64,000 nt of DNA from Chinchilla lanigera (lineage: Eukaryota > Chordata > Mammalia > Rodentia > Chinchillidae), in NCBI RefSeq assembly GCF_000276665.1, contig NW_004955472.1, positions 6,963,793 to 7,027,792 of the forward strand, written 5' to 3'. The notes under the pieces are model-generated. The model saw nothing but the letters and a program-made list of their open reading frames with translations. It ran no database searches and was not told where the DNA came from. Shown here piece after piece: positions 11,210 through 23,999 of this stretch. A program made the position numbers and the translations under genes. The first letter of the stretch is position 1; each line of letters opens with the position of its first letter.

Positions 11210-12300
11210 TCTAGTTCTCATCCTTATCTTCTAACTAAAGAAGAATCAGATTATGCTCTTTTAAAACTGTCACTGGGGCCTGTTTTTATCTCCTTTTCTG
11301 TGTTCTGGCTGCCCATAGCTCACATGAGAATGCCCCTGTATTTTGTAGCATGTGAGCTATAGGTGGCAAATAAGTAAACCTTTGGGGTCAAAGCCATTCG
11401 TGCTATTTGGTACTTAGGTAAAGACTTATCTTCAACACTGAAATTACCATTCCCCTTTAGACTAATGCACTGTGTGCCTGTTTATTCCACTGACTTAACA
11501 CCATTGGCATGAGGAGCGCCGTTCAATTCCTTTTGGCTAAAACCTTTAATATTTTCTGATGAAAGAGTTTTGGAGTTCTTCTGTCTTTGTGTGTAGAAAA
11601 CTTTGAGGAATTAAATATCATTTGACTACTGATTTTAGACTTTGGTGGGCAACAGCAGGTGTTTTTTGGTACTTTAGCAAACAGCTGACATAAATCTCTT
11701 GGTGATGCTCTATTTTACCCTTCAAAAGTCACTCGTAAGATAGCTTGTTCACTTCTGCTCCAGCAAAACTCTGACTACCAGTAAGAGAAAGCCGCACAAC
11801 ACAGGCCTGCGAGATGACATGAGAGATGACTTACAGGGATCCTCGGTTAAGTCTACCTAGTAAACATGGGGCCCATGGACCATCACGGCTAAGCTTGCAA
11901 GGTTTACTCAAGAAAATCATGTTCTAAATCAGTAATTAATGGCAGGATTTAAAATCTGAAGTTGACTGATCTGTTCTGGGAGCAGCAAATATAACTGTAC
12001 ATTTTCCCAACAAACCTTAGGGACTGAAAACTGATCTTGTAGGAACTGTTTGGCAGATAGCCTGTGATAAAATGTTGGCAGCAGCAACAACAGACGTGAG
12101 TAAGATACATGTAAATGGGTCATTTTTCTAAAACAGACTGGGCTGATGTTCCTCTTTCCAAGTACTAGACTCTGATTAGGACACGCTTACATGCGCCCCA
12201 GACTGCCCCGTTCAGTTTCCCAAGTTCTTTAAATACTTCTCTATCACCTACCCCCAATCCTTTGGAAAATATCTTAAATAGGAAAGAAGAGAATAGGCGA
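11210..12300. other. Intergenic sequence, nothing recognised
   Basis: No coding frame, SINE or tandem repeat seen. Confidence 0.45.
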
Positions 12301-12304
12301 GAAT

Positions 12305-12660
12305 ACAGTACCTCGGCTGACCCTCGGGGGATATGTTCTAAGATACTCAGTCAATGCTTGAACATGCAGATAGTGTCAAACTCTATAAATAGCTATCTTT
12401 TTCCCTACACACAAAAAACTATTGATAAAGTTTAATTTATGAAGTAAGCACAGTAGGATCCTAAGAACACTAATAATAAAAATAGAACATCTATAAAAAT
12501 GTACTGCAATGAGTTATATGAATCTGCACTCTCCCCATTCATAAACTGTACATTCCCCATTCATAAAAAGTATTTGTTTAATATTTTCACGTCCAGGTTG
12601 GTCTCCAATAACTAAATCCATGAAAACAAAATCACAGATAGAGGGGAGGATGTACTAACT
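12305..12660 (-). mobile_element. Tigger-type (pogo) DNA transposon remnant
   Basis: The left end has CCCTCGGGGGATATGTTCTAAG, then a 'gcagatagtgtcaaactctata' block and 'gataaagtttaatttatgaa...gcacagta'. The right end complements the usual Tigger terminus (CTGTGATTTTGTTTTCATGG read on minus, followed by a ...GGTTAGTTA-like segment). This is the layout of short non-autonomous Tigger copies found throughout mammals. It encodes no transposase. The family was assigned from memory. Confidence 0.6.
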
Positions 12661-14745
12661 CCTCTGAGACAGCCCACACACGAAAGCTTTGTCATTTCCA
12701 CCATTTCTGTCTTCTTTCCTGACACCACAACTAAACTGACCCTTGATTCTCCCACCTGACTATTTACACTGTCATCTCTGAGATGCCGTCATGCCCTATG
12801 AATGAATGCTTTCTCCAGGGTTAAGCTTCTTTCATTGGTACTGGGAAATTCTCGGGTAATTGTTAAACTGGAAATCACTTTTAAAAAAAGTCTTCAGCCT
12901 AGCTCATAACACTTTAAAAGTTAAGACTTACCATTCACATAATCACAAGCTGACAGCAATCTGCAGGTTGAATTATTATGATTTTTTTCTCTTCCAGAAG
13001 CAGGTGGGTTGATATAATGCCAGCCTTAAATAGGAAGATTTATTTATAGCCTTAGCAGAATGAGAAAAGAGGTGGCATAATCAAGAGAGTACTTCACATT
13101 TTAAGGAAGGCTCTACCCTTAGTATGCTAAATTGCCATTAGAAGACAACAGAAATGCAAATTTATGTTCTCTACATGAGTTAGCTACACTAATCTCAATA
13201 AAGTTCAAATGGTTAACTCTCCTGGCCATACTGAAAGTGAGTCCGATTTTACACTTGATCTAACAGGACCAGATATTTTTTTTAAATTTAAAAAGCAGAC
13301 ATTTTGTTACTATATGAATTTTTTTTATTTTGTTGCACACCTCCCATTCTGAATTGCTTTAATCTGCTCTTCAATATAATCAGTACAGTCTGCAAAATAT
13401 AATCGGGAAATAAAAATTAAGCAGAAGACATGCAAAAACTTCTCCATTCCTTATACCAGTATATGTCCAGCCACATGCTGCCTCAGACACACATCTGTGT
13501 GACAGTAACACACTGAGACAGTCATGAGAAAACTATAGGCACTGCCTGGAAGGAAACATGCTATCTTCTTCCAGTGATAAAATTGCATCATACACATCCG
13601 GGTCACCTGATGCACAAGACAGTTGTCTTCATATATTTTATCTATTAGGTGTAGAATGCTCCAAATCATAATTTAAAAAACTATTGCTTATATATACATA
13701 TATAAATATGGGGGGAGGGTTGTTTGATTTTTTAAGTGTTTAAAATGTAACTGTTTTAAAAGTGGATAACTTTGAACAGGAGGGAAACACAGAAAAGATA
13801 ATGTGTCTCTGTATTTTTCTTTACTGTCTTTTATCAAAATTTCACTCTGAAAATATTCTACAATTGGAAGTTACTAACCAACATCTTAACAAAACTTTTC
13901 TTAAAAATGCCTGATAGTTTGATTTGTTCTTAAAATATTAATGCTAAGGATGAAATTATCTTGATTTAGGTTTACGTCTTCTTGGCTGTTATTATTGGGT
14001 AATTGTGTGGGCGTGTTGCTTTTTCACATGTAAAAACAAGTTAACTTATGTTAATGACATGTAAAACAAGTTTGAAAACATTTCCTTTGTTGATAAGAAA
14101 GGGCTTAAGCATCTGACATCTCAGTTGAATCCACTGGGCTATTATTAAGAAATGAAATGTAAGAAAAGGACATTGGAGCCACATGGAAAATATTTTCTTA
14201 CTGTGAAAAGTAGGTTACATGAGCCTCACAAGGAACATAAGGTTGTTAAACTGTATTAGCACTATGTTGATGAAATGTTCTACACACCCGTCAGAAAAGA
14301 GGCCATCCAGTGGACCCCTGCTTCAATGGTGCAGGGAGCGGAGAACATGCAGAAAACAAGCAAGGGACAGGCTATTATCAGGTTCTATACTTAAAGTCAC
14401 AAACGGGTCAGTTTGACCTGTTGGACATTGAAATCTATGCACTATCAACGATACTACAAAAATATCCTACTTTAGTGAAAATAAATCCTGTATCACTTGC
14501 AAAATTATCTCAGTTTCATTTGACTTGGAAGGGCTTAGCAAGTCAGACCTACATCACCATCAAATTTGTGTTAGCTGTCACTCAGCCCTCTTTTGATGTT
14601 CCAAAGCCTCAAATAAAGTAGAAAGGTACAAACATTAATATTAAAAGGAGAACAATTGTTTGTCTTCAAGCCCATTGGTAACTGGAGAGAGAAAGTTGTC
14701 TAGTGTTAAGGAAGAAATGAATTGAAATTTTGACAATTATTCCTC
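12661..14745. other. Intergenic sequence, nothing firm
   Basis: No SINE, LTR or L1 recognised. The open frames at 14219-14416 and 14310-14621 overlap, match no known protein and are probably chance. A short TA-rich patch lies at 13688-13708. Confidence 0.4.
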
Positions 14746-15130
14746 TGTGCTTTTTCTGCTGAGAAGGAAGATGCTCTCCTCCCCTCTGGATATTTAAGGG
14801 GGTGGGCTTTGACAGCGGCAGCTGTCACTAGCTGCAGCATCATCATTATCCCTGTGGATCATCTGATGCTTCCCAGTGAAGGGCATGTAGGTGTAGGCGG
14901 AAGCACAAAGCTGACACTAACGGTAACCGGAAGATATACTTGTTAGATGACAAGAAATCTCACTGCCTGAGGTCGACCTCAGCAAACACACAGCAGCAGG
15001 AAACACACAAATCGTGAGGCTGCTATTCAAGAGATCCAGGAAAGGCTGCTTTGCTGTCCTTTAATTGCCACGTGGAGAGTTGCAACCAGAGATTTCCTTC
15101 TTGAAAATTTTTTGCTAATACCAGAGCTGC
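14746..15130. promoter_or_regulatory. Possible conserved noncoding element
   Basis: This block has balanced base composition, no repeat and no long frame. It contains E-box motifs (CAGCTG at the 'gcggcagctgtcac' site), a Pit/Oct-like AT-rich stretch, a 16-bp perfect palindrome (14967-14982) and CACGTG-related CCACGTGG at about 15069. Function is inferred only from composition and motif density; conservation cannot be tested here. Confidence 0.3.
14967..14982. promoter_or_regulatory. 16-bp palindrome with AGGTC/GACCT half-sites
   Basis: CTGAGGTCGACCTCAG is a perfect inverted repeat. Its centre AGGTCGACCT resembles two opposed nuclear-receptor half-sites without a spacer. Binding is not shown. 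Confidence 0.5.
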
Positions 15131-15970
15131 TTGAGCAGGAGCATGTCTCTGACAGTGGGCTTTCCTAGCACTACACTAGTATGAGTAAAACAAAAAGTTT
15201 CCTGTAAACACAGTTCTGTATGTGTTAGGAACACACCTTTGCCAACTAAGACAAGTTTGATTATCCAGAAAACTCATTGATAGGTAAGATGGTCCCAACA
15301 GTCCATGACTCGTAAATAATGGTAAAGAGATAATTCAATGAAATCAAATTATTAAATGAAAGTTTAACCTACTTTTAATTTAGCATCTTGGCTCCATATT
15401 TGTAAAGAATTTCCTGCCATGTGTTCCTTCTTAAAATTAAAAGTTCATCCTACTTTTCTGTTTCTGTTTTTGTTTTGTTCCTTGTTTTTCCCATTTTCCC
15501 GCCATGAGCACAGCTAGCTGAATGTTCTTTGTCATTTGATATAGTCAAATATAAATTATGGGTTCCTACCTACTCTCTTTAAGGCAGATCGGTTTATTAT
15601 ATAATCCTATATTCTTCATTACCTTATCATCAGACTTAAAACACAAGCAACAAAGACTCATGACCAAAACGCCAAATTAAGGAGAAGACAGATAAACCTG
15701 AGCAAAAATCCATCTGGCTTTCTACTACTAATCCGTGTGAAATCTGAGACATTGGCCTCTAGGACTTGTCACTCTAGTGCCTTTCATCAGCTATTATAAA
15801 TAACTAATGCAAAAATTGTGACCCTCTATAAAAGAACACCTTGGACTGGGAAGGAGAACCCTTCTTACAGTCATGGAGGCAGTACTCAATACTCATTCCA
15901 CAGTACTCTCAACTTGGTAAGTCAGAACATGTCAATAAGACTCTCTAAGCAGTACATGTACTTTAATGCC
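15131..15970. other. Intergenic sequence, nothing recognised
   Basis: No repeat or coding frame identified. Confidence 0.4.
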
Positions 15971-15975
15971 AGACA

Positions 15976-15976
<1 letters not shown>

Positions 15977-16014
<38 letters not shown>
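15977..16014. repeat. (CA)n microsatellite
   Basis: Uninterrupted CA dinucleotide run. Confidence 0.97.
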
Positions 16015-16018
<4 letters not shown>

Positions 16019-16019
16019 T

Positions 16020-17620
16020 TTTATACTATGAGTACCATCTATAAAAAAACCAGGAAGAAGAACTAGCAGATGAAGATATAGGGTCTACTTGAAGATTCTC
16101 TGTTTGAACACCAATAATGAAAACAAAGACTACGACTCAATCCTTCAGAAACCCGTGTCTGAGATTTGAAAACCCACAGTCTATTAGTCTAATGTGCTAC
16201 TATATAGATTGCCTCTTTAATTGAAAAACCTAAATCTTGTATGTGATTGCAAAAGTTATATCTATACTGAATAACTTTGTTATTTTTATTTTTACATTAG
16301 GAGATAAATCTATTTAGAAGATCTCCAAGGCAAAGCTTTTTCTAAACACAGCCTCGCCAGTCATGCTATTCCTTAGCACGAGAGAGTGCACATTCTAGGA
16401 CTGCAGCACAGAAGCAATTCATGACGTCTAATCTATTCCTTTAGCCATGGGCTATTAACTACATATATAAAAGACTAATACATTATATCCATTATATACA
16501 TACAGAGCTCTTGTGAAAGTTAAGCAAATACTTCTTTAAACACACATCCATACAAACCCATTCTATGCCATCCAGAATTCTTATGACTCAGCATATCTGC
16601 TTAAACATCCTACAGGGAACTGGTTCACTGGGCCCAGAACATATGTGCGATGCAAAGAGACAACCAAGTCAGCTCCACCATCGTGATTTATATAAGCATT
16701 TCTGTTAGCAATCCAGTTTACTGCAATTCAGTGGTCTCAAGAGCCCTCCATGGCAATGTTTTAAGAAAGTTGCTGATATTAACATAGGTTTGGCTTCAAT
16801 ATAAAAGCGCTGTTTTTTTGCCCTGAGTCTTCTGGAGTGAAAGAAAGAAAAACAGGTTCATAGCAATGGAAAGTGACTGAAAAATGTCTACTAGCTGATA
16901 AGTGCAGAGAAGATAGTTCAGTGTCTAGAAGTTCAGTGTCCATTCAGAATAGCATTCAATAAGAATTGGAGAGCCCAAGTTTCTCAGGCAAATGGCAAAA
17001 AGCAAATAAGCACATATAAGACTTTAACTGTACAGGAAAATGGATGGTGTTTATGTACGTTGCACTGCCTCTCACAGTGATCTTCTTGGTTTGGGTTCCA
17101 AACCAATAAGTAAACAAATTCTATATTGAAAATGATTTTAAATGTCTTAGTATTTATCTACTTTTAAATACTGCCAATATTAGCTCAGATACGTATCCAC
17201 AGAAAATTCAGGAAAGTACTCCTCATTTTTAATTAAAAATTATACATCGGATTTCTCTAGGCTTTGTTTCAAAAGATGTAGAAAATTTAATTTTCCACAT
17301 ATCCAAGCATAATCTCCATTCATTCACCCTTTAATCATGTATTAGCTATTGAATATCTATCATCAAAGTAACTTAACAGCACATCAGTAAATAAAGCTAT
17401 TAAAATGTGCTTCAAACTTTAATCCATATTAACTTTGATTTTCATATTGCTCATGACCCATTTTTCATTCTGTCATACAGACCATACGGTTTAGAGATGG
17501 GCCTTACTGTCCAACTGACCAGGCATGAGCCTGGCATTGAGGACCTACTCACTTTAATGATCCACTCTCAGGGAGTCAGAATAGCTAAGAATTTAAAAGA
17601 CAAGGATCTAGAGTAAGAGT
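16020..17620. other. Intergenic sequence, nothing recognised
   Basis: AT-rich, no recognised repeat. The frame at 17407-17616 has no known counterpart. Confidence 0.4.
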
Positions 17621-17624
17621 CCCC

Positions 17625-17805
17625 AAGGCTCTGTCACTGGATTCATGTTTCTCTGTGGGCAAGCTACAGAGCATTTCTGCACCCCCATCTCTCACATGAT
17701 CACAACACTGCCTACCTCACAAGGGTGCTGTGAGGCAAACTGTGAAAAGCATGAGGGAGTAACGCAAAATGGAGAACACGTTATAAAGGTGCTACAGGAT
17801 TTAGA
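17625..17805 (+). repeat. MIR SINE
   Basis: Order and wording follow the MIR consensus: 'tctctgtgggcaagctac', then 'cccccatctctcacatgat', 'actgcctacctcacaagggtgctgtgaggc', then an 'aaagcat...aacacgttataaaggtgct' tail. Confidence 0.6.
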
Positions 17806-17809
17806 GTGA

Positions 17810-19030
17810 CTACAAAGAATCCGTGAGTGTGACCTCCTCTCCCCTGGGAGCCCCAGGTCTACCAGGATGTGTATCTTCCTCTTCCGGCCGGAGACTAAAA
17901 GGATACCTGCCATCAGCTGGCTGGCTTATCTTTAAAATCACTGACTTCTACAAAATTAATAACACATTCTCCCCTCTCTTTGAGATGCTGGTTTGAAAAA
18001 ATGATTAATTTTAGCAAAGTACAAAAATAATTCACTTCCAGGCACTAGGGGTGAGGAAACATTCATTTCCACATGAAACAAGAGTTTGAGTGGATATCTA
18101 CAAGGGGATGCATTTCATTGGAGAAGGTTTGTTTTGTTTTTGCTTTACCTAGGGCTTTCTGTTGCTTCCAGTCTGACTCCCCAGTTTTCTGTACCATTGT
18201 TTTAACATAGATCCCTGTTCCCTTTTACTGGAAGGGAACTGTAGTCCTCATTTCATGATGATTCTTTTCCTTCAGTCTGTTTTACTCAAAGGACAAATTC
18301 TTTTGAAAAACTATTGTAATTATTTTCCTGGATGGCCATTTTAACTGCCGTATTGTTTAAGCCCTATTGTCTTGGTGTCCTTCAAAACTGTCAGTTGTTT
18401 TAAATTTTAGGGGCGGGAGGGGGGAGCCAATAACCACATTGTTGTAATTAATTTGTATGTTTGAACTGTCTTATCAGAAAACAAGGTTATGAATTCCATC
18501 TGTTGAGACACAAAAATAAAATACTTTCCTATAAAATGTATTCAGTTTCTGAATGTCCTAAAATAATATTGATGTTTCTCTTTTTTATTTCATTGCTATT
18601 TGGGATTATTAATTATGTAACAGAAGCCTATATTCATTGGCATCTTGGTCCTTGAACATCTAAACTGCAGTAAACTGAAACTGTTCAAGACTAGAGTTGA
18701 GATAAATCAAGAAAACTCCATTCTGAATACCCCATTCAAGGCCAAACCCAACCTTACATGTGACAAATAAGTGGGTATGAAGAAATAAATGGGTCTTTCA
18801 AGGTATAAGGTAAATTTATCTTTCACTCACACATGCATATGTGAGTGTGTGCGCACGTGTAAAATAGCACACAGCAAGTGATGGGCACATGGTCAAGAGA
18901 TGTTATTTCTGTCATGAGACCATAAGAAATTAGTTTTAAAAAAAGAACTTAAATTTTTGAAAATCCTCTGAGTCAGCATTCTGCTCAAAAAAAACAACTC
19001 ACCCTCCTTCCACCAAACCCCATAACATTG
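17810..19030. other. Intergenic sequence, nothing recognised
   Basis: No gene. Minor items are a G-rich stretch (GGGGCGGGAGGGGGG, 18410-18424) and an imperfect 24-bp palindrome at 18824-18847 with two mismatched pairs. Confidence 0.4.
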
Positions 19031-19032
19031 TT

Positions 19033-19436
19033 AGTGTCTTAGCTCGAGCTGCCATGCAAAATATTACCCCGTGATAATTTAAACAACAGAAATTAATTTT
19101 CTCACACTGCTGAAGAATGGTGAGGCTAAGAACTAGTTACAACATGCTCAGGGTCTGGATGGACTCCCTTTCCTTACATGCTTCCTTCTTTCTGGGTCCT
19201 CACAAAATGTTTTCTCATGAAACATTTCTACATAAACACACAAGTGCACACATGCACGTGTGTGGGTGCACACACCCACACACACATCTTCCTCTTCTTA
19301 TAAATATACCAGGTCTATTAGATTATTACCCTATTTTATGACCCTTTTAACCTGAATTATCTCCTAAGAGCACTATTTTCAAGCACACTGAGGATTAGGG
19401 TATAAATTTAGGGAAGCACATTCAGTCCATAGCCTT
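19033..19436 (-). repeat. Ancient MaLR/MLT-like LTR, antisense
   Basis: The plus strand begins 'gtcttagctcgagctgcca', continues 'atttaaacaacagaaattaa' and 'ttctcacactgctgaaga', then 'ctaagagcactattttcaag', and ends 'cattcagtccatagcc'. This is the complement of the MaLR LTR layout (TG...AATAAATTTCTGTTGTTTAA...CA). The copy is strongly diverged. Confidence 0.55.
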
Positions 19437-19903
19437 TAGTTTCTACACACTGATCACTTATCTACCATGAGTAAGAGATGACATATAATACCATCAGGAG
19501 ACAAATTAGAGAAATCAGTATAAACAAGTAAAGATGGAATAGAAAGTGGTTTCTAGCAACTACTAAATGTTCTTCTCTGTATCTTCTTACTGTGGTAACT
19601 CATGACTTTTCAAGACTCTAAGCTAGTTGTCACTAATTTTCTGTAATTTTGTAAGACTGTTCATCCTATATCACTAAAGTCCTTAAACAACCATGTCCTT
19701 TAATTTCTCAGAACACATCCCTAGAGCTATATTACCATTTCTCAAAAATCTTAACCACTTAAATTTCTTCTTATTTAACACCATCATCTTTCTGCAATAC
19801 CAATCCCTTAGCTGACATTCCTCCTAAACATTAAATCCTTCTTTAATTATGCCCCCACATACCACCTGCTGAACAAAGCCTTATAAATGGGAACAGATAT
19901 AAC
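19437..19903. other. Intergenic sequence left of the endogenous retrovirus
   Basis: Nothing recognised. Confidence 0.4.
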
Positions 19904-20207
19904 TGTGCTAGAATAAAAAAAAAAAAAAAACACTGAAAGGACACCCAGGATTTGGAGTCAGATTTATTTAATATCAGACAGACACTGACTAAGAATCAAT
20001 TGTTCCTCAAAATGTCAGGTCCTGATTTCTGGTGGTCTAGGGCTTATATGGGATAAGCAAACAGCAAGTACAGAGGCAGAATGGGGATTGGTTCTTATAA
20101 TATTCATCACAGTCACCTGCCATTTCTAGGAGACAGATGTAACAGGAACTTGTAACAGGAATTATTACCTGGGCAACCAACAAACTGGCTGGGGGGCATT
20201 TTCTTCA
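19904..20207 (-). repeat. 3' LTR of the endogenous retrovirus
   Basis: Matches the 26998-27287 copy over about 270 bp (for example CACCCAGGATTTGGAG and CTAGGGCTTA-ATGGGATAAG). On the minus strand it starts TGAAGAAAATGCC and carries AATAAA (complement at 19963-19968) as the poly(A) signal. A run of A near its outer end is an expansion absent from the other LTR. Confidence 0.85.
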
Positions 20208-20220
20208 AATTCCCCCCTCT
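20208..20220 (-). other. Polypurine tract
   Basis: On the minus strand AGAGGGGGGAATT lies immediately upstream of the 3' LTR start TGAAG. This is the position and composition of the plus-strand primer of reverse transcription. Confidence 0.75.
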
Positions 20221-20912
20221 ATTAACTTCCTTGGCAAATATTTGCTGGACATGTTACATGTGAACTTTTGAGCTAAGGCCCAACCAGAAGCAGTAGTCAA
20301 GGTTCCAAGACTGAAAGTTTTCCTATCAAGAGTTTGTGCTTTGCTTCCCTTCTTATAGGGTTTCTCCCTAGGTTGACTCTGGCAGGGTAGTGAGTTAGTT
20401 AACTAGATCTAGGAGAGTGTCCAATGTGTCTTGGATGCTCAACAAATCTTGGTCAAGTGTTTGATTGATTGTTCTATCCTCTTGGGACAATCATCTATAG
20501 AGTTTAAGGCAAAAACCATAGGTAGCAGGGGCGCAAAGAAGTAAGGACTTGGGTAAGCAGTCTGAAAAGGTATAAAAATCAAGGGGAACAGGTGTGGAGC
20601 AATCCTGTGAATGGTGTCCTCGGGCTTTGGCTGTACATAGACTGGTGGGCATCCAGAGTGATCAGGGCACGGCTTTGAGTGCATCATCTCTTCAGAGTGA
20701 GCCCCAGAGGAGCTGTACAGGTAAATTCTTCAGCAATTATCTGAATTGGCTCTTTTAACTATGGAATGGTGGATCTAAACCCGGATTTCTGAAACTTGTA
20801 GAAGTAGTTAATATGCACCTGGATTATATGTGTGTAGGAGTGTCTTCAGGTATAGCTGGTCTTTTGGCTAAACTTTTATGGCACTCATTACAGGCTGTTT
20901 GTGTAGGGTTAT
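20221..20912 (-). pseudogene. 3' internal region of the endogenous retrovirus (env-proximal position)
   Basis: This lies between the L1 insertion and the polypurine tract, where env would sit. The minus strand has broken frames (one of 82 codons at 20439-20687), but none that I can match firmly to an envelope protein. It may be env transmembrane and 3' untranslated sequence decayed beyond reading. Confidence 0.4.
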
Positions 20913-23690
20913 GTGATTAAAAACCTACCGACAAAGAAAAGTCCAGGTCCTGATGGATTCACAGTGGAGTACTAGAAGAAATTCAGAGAAGATTTAATGC
21001 CAATACTCTCAAACTCTTCAATGAAATCAGAAAGGAAACAATTCTCCCTAACTCATTTCTGGAGATAAGTATTATACTGATACAAAAACCAGAGAAAGAC
21101 CCAACAAAGAAAGACAACCACAGAACAATTTTCCTAATGAACATAGATATAAAGATGCTCAATAAAATACTAGCAAATAGAATGCAGCAAATCATCAAGA
21201 AAATCATACACCATGACCAAGTTGTATTCATCTCAGGAATGCAGGGATGGTACAATATATGCAAATTAATAAATGAAACATACCATATCAATAAAGCCAA
21301 AGACAAAAACCACATGATCATCTCTGTAAATGCAAAAAAAGCTTTTGACAAAGTCCAAAGCTCATTCACTATAAAAACCCTATAGAAAATCAGAATAGAT
21401 GGTATTTACCTCAATCTGATCAAAGCCATCTATGACAAACCAACAGCCATTATCATACTAAATGGGCAAAAACTGAAGGCTCTCACTTTAAGGTCAGGAA
21501 GAAGACAAGGATGTTTACTGTCACCACTCCTATTCAACATAGTTCTGGAAGCAGCTAGAGCAATTAGACAGAGAAAGAAATGAAAGAAATAAGGATAGGA
21601 AAGGAAGAAGTGAAATGATCATTATTCACAGATGACACAATACTCTGCATGGAAGACCCTGAAAACTCCACCATAAGATTCCTAGAATTAATTAACAAAT
21701 TCAGTAATGTAGTTGAATACAAAGTCAAGACATAAATAAATGATATTCCATACACAAACAACAAATACACTGAGAGAGAAATTAAGGAAACCATACCTTT
21801 CACCATAGCATCTAAAAAATTAAAATACTTAGGAATAAATCTAACTAAAGAAGTAAAATATCTTTACAGTGAAAACTATAGAACTCTGAAAAAAGAGATT
21901 GAAGAGGATTTCAGTAAATGGAAGGATATTCCTTGCTATGGATAGGAAGAGCCATTATTGTGAAAATGGCCATAATCCCAAAATTGTTGTACAGATTCAA
22001 TGCAATTCCAATTAAAATACCATTAGCATACCTCACAGATCTAGAGAAAACATTCCTTAAATTCATCTGGAACCAGAAGAGAGCCAGAATAGCTAAAGCA
22101 ATCCTGGATAACAAAGACAAGTCAGCTGGTATCACAATCCCTGACCTGAAATTATATTACAAAGCTACTGTGGTAAAATCAACATGGTACTGAATAAAAA
22201 ACAGGCCTGAGGGTTAATGGAACAGACTGGAAAAAGCAGCCACAATCACAAACACACTCAGCCACATGATCTTTGACAAAGAGGCCAAACCAGTTCACTT
22301 GAAGAAAGAAAGCCCAGGCTGGCTTGCCACATGCCAAAGACTAAAAAGAGACCCGTGTCTATCACTATATATCAAACTCAAGTCAAAATGGATCACAGAT
22401 CTCAATATTAAAACAGAAGCACTAAATCTACTGGAAGAGAAAGTAGGGAAAAACCTTCAAGACATAGGGGTAGGCAGAGAGTTCATGAACAAAACCCAAA
22501 CTTCATCTTACTGAAAAGTTTTTGGATACCTAAAGAAATCACCAGCAGAGTAAAAAGAAAACCTACCAATTGGGAAAAAATTTTAGCTGACTGTTCCTCC
22601 AAAAAAGGACTTCTTTCTAGAACATATAAAGAATTAAAAAATATCATCTCCCCTAAATTCAAAGACTCAATCCAAAAATTGGCATCATAAACACTTCTCA
22701 GATAAAGAAATACAAATGGTAAATAAATACATGAAAAAATGTTCAACATCATTAGTCATTTGAGAAATGCAAATTAAAACAACATTGAGATTGCATCTCA
22801 CCCCACAAAGAATGGCTATCATCAAGAAATCAACCAATAACAAATGCTGGAGAGGCTGTGGGAAGAAAGGAACCCTACTTCACTGCTGGTGGGAGTGTAG
22901 ACTGGTGAAATCACAAAGGAAATCAGTTTCGAGATGCCTCACAAAACTAGGATTGGGAGTCACATTTAACCCAGCTATTCCCCTTCTGGGTATTTTCCCA
23001 GAAGAATTTAAAATATCATACCACAGCGATATGTGCTCCCATGTTTATAGCAGCACAATTTGTAATAGCTAAATCTTGGAAACAACCCAAATACCCATCC
23101 ACTGAGGAATGGATAAAAAAGTTGTGATATTTTTATATAATGGAACATTACTTAGCTATAAAGAAAACTAAACTTGAGGCTTCTATAGGTAAATGGACAC
23201 AACTAGAGGCCATACTCTTAAGTGAAATAAATCAGACCCAAATGTGTAAACACCATATTGTCTCACTACTGTAAGAACCTGAAAGAGTGAATAAAATCTA
23301 GGAGGTACAATAAACCTTGTGAAAGTTAAAGAAACTTCTCAAAAGTAAAGGACAACTGGGATGAGGGAAAAGAGAAAAGAAAGGGAAAATTATGTGTATA
23401 TGTATACAAAGGGTAGCTAACATAGTTGTACTACTAACTTCTGTTGCTTTGTTAAAAGGAACAGTTAATGTCTAACGGCTTGATCAATCTTACCTGTCTA
23501 TATTTGTTTACCTGAGTAATCAATTTGAAGATATCAATATGTAATACAATAGCCATTGTTAATGTCCTATCACCCTGTCTGAAATTCTGTATTGCTTGTA
23601 TTATTTTTGCATTATTTTGTAAATGCATGTGTGTTTGTTAATGTTTTCATTCTTTTGCCTTCAAAAGAAAAAATAAAAAAGTATTTATAG
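20913..23690 (+). mobile_element. 5'-truncated L1 inserted in the endogenous retrovirus
   Basis: Starts inside ORF2 at 'attaaaaacctaccgacaaa' and runs through the reverse transcriptase and C-terminal region to the 3' UTR, ending in an A-rich tail near 23690. Translations show L1 motifs: [39 protein letters not shown] (21137-21385), an FTDDT form of the FADD motif near 21630, and the C-terminal [19 protein letters not shown] (22767-23072). Stops and frameshifts split it into short frames, so it is inactive. It is clearly less diverged than the other sense L1 copies here. I see no clear target-site duplication. Confidence 0.9.
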
Positions 23691-23999
23691 CAGGACCCTA
23701 TAAACTTGTTGTCTTCTCAGTGTGGGTAGGAAATAGGAGGTTAGGGCCAGTGACACAAATGCTATAGCCTGAGCTGGCTGCAAGGGTATAGGTGCCAGTG
23801 CAGTAGCTTGAGCTTGCAGAACATACAGTGGGGGCAGATCTGGTAGCTGAGGTTGACCTTTCAGTCAATTGGATCCCCAGAAGGGGCTTAGGAGTGCAGG
23901 TTTGGTGTTGTTGGTGGCAGGTTTCCAAACAATAGCAGGAAGCCATAGCAGGAGATCTTTGGCCAAAACAACTTTGTCCATGGTGACCGCAGCATATCT

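Noticed and set aside
15977..16014. CRISPR-like or other regular array among the tandem repeats
   Set aside because: All tandem repeats here are simple microsatellites without spacers, and the DNA is mammalian.
18410..18424. G-quadruplex
   Set aside because: Only three G runs, one of them long; weak evidence for a stable fold.
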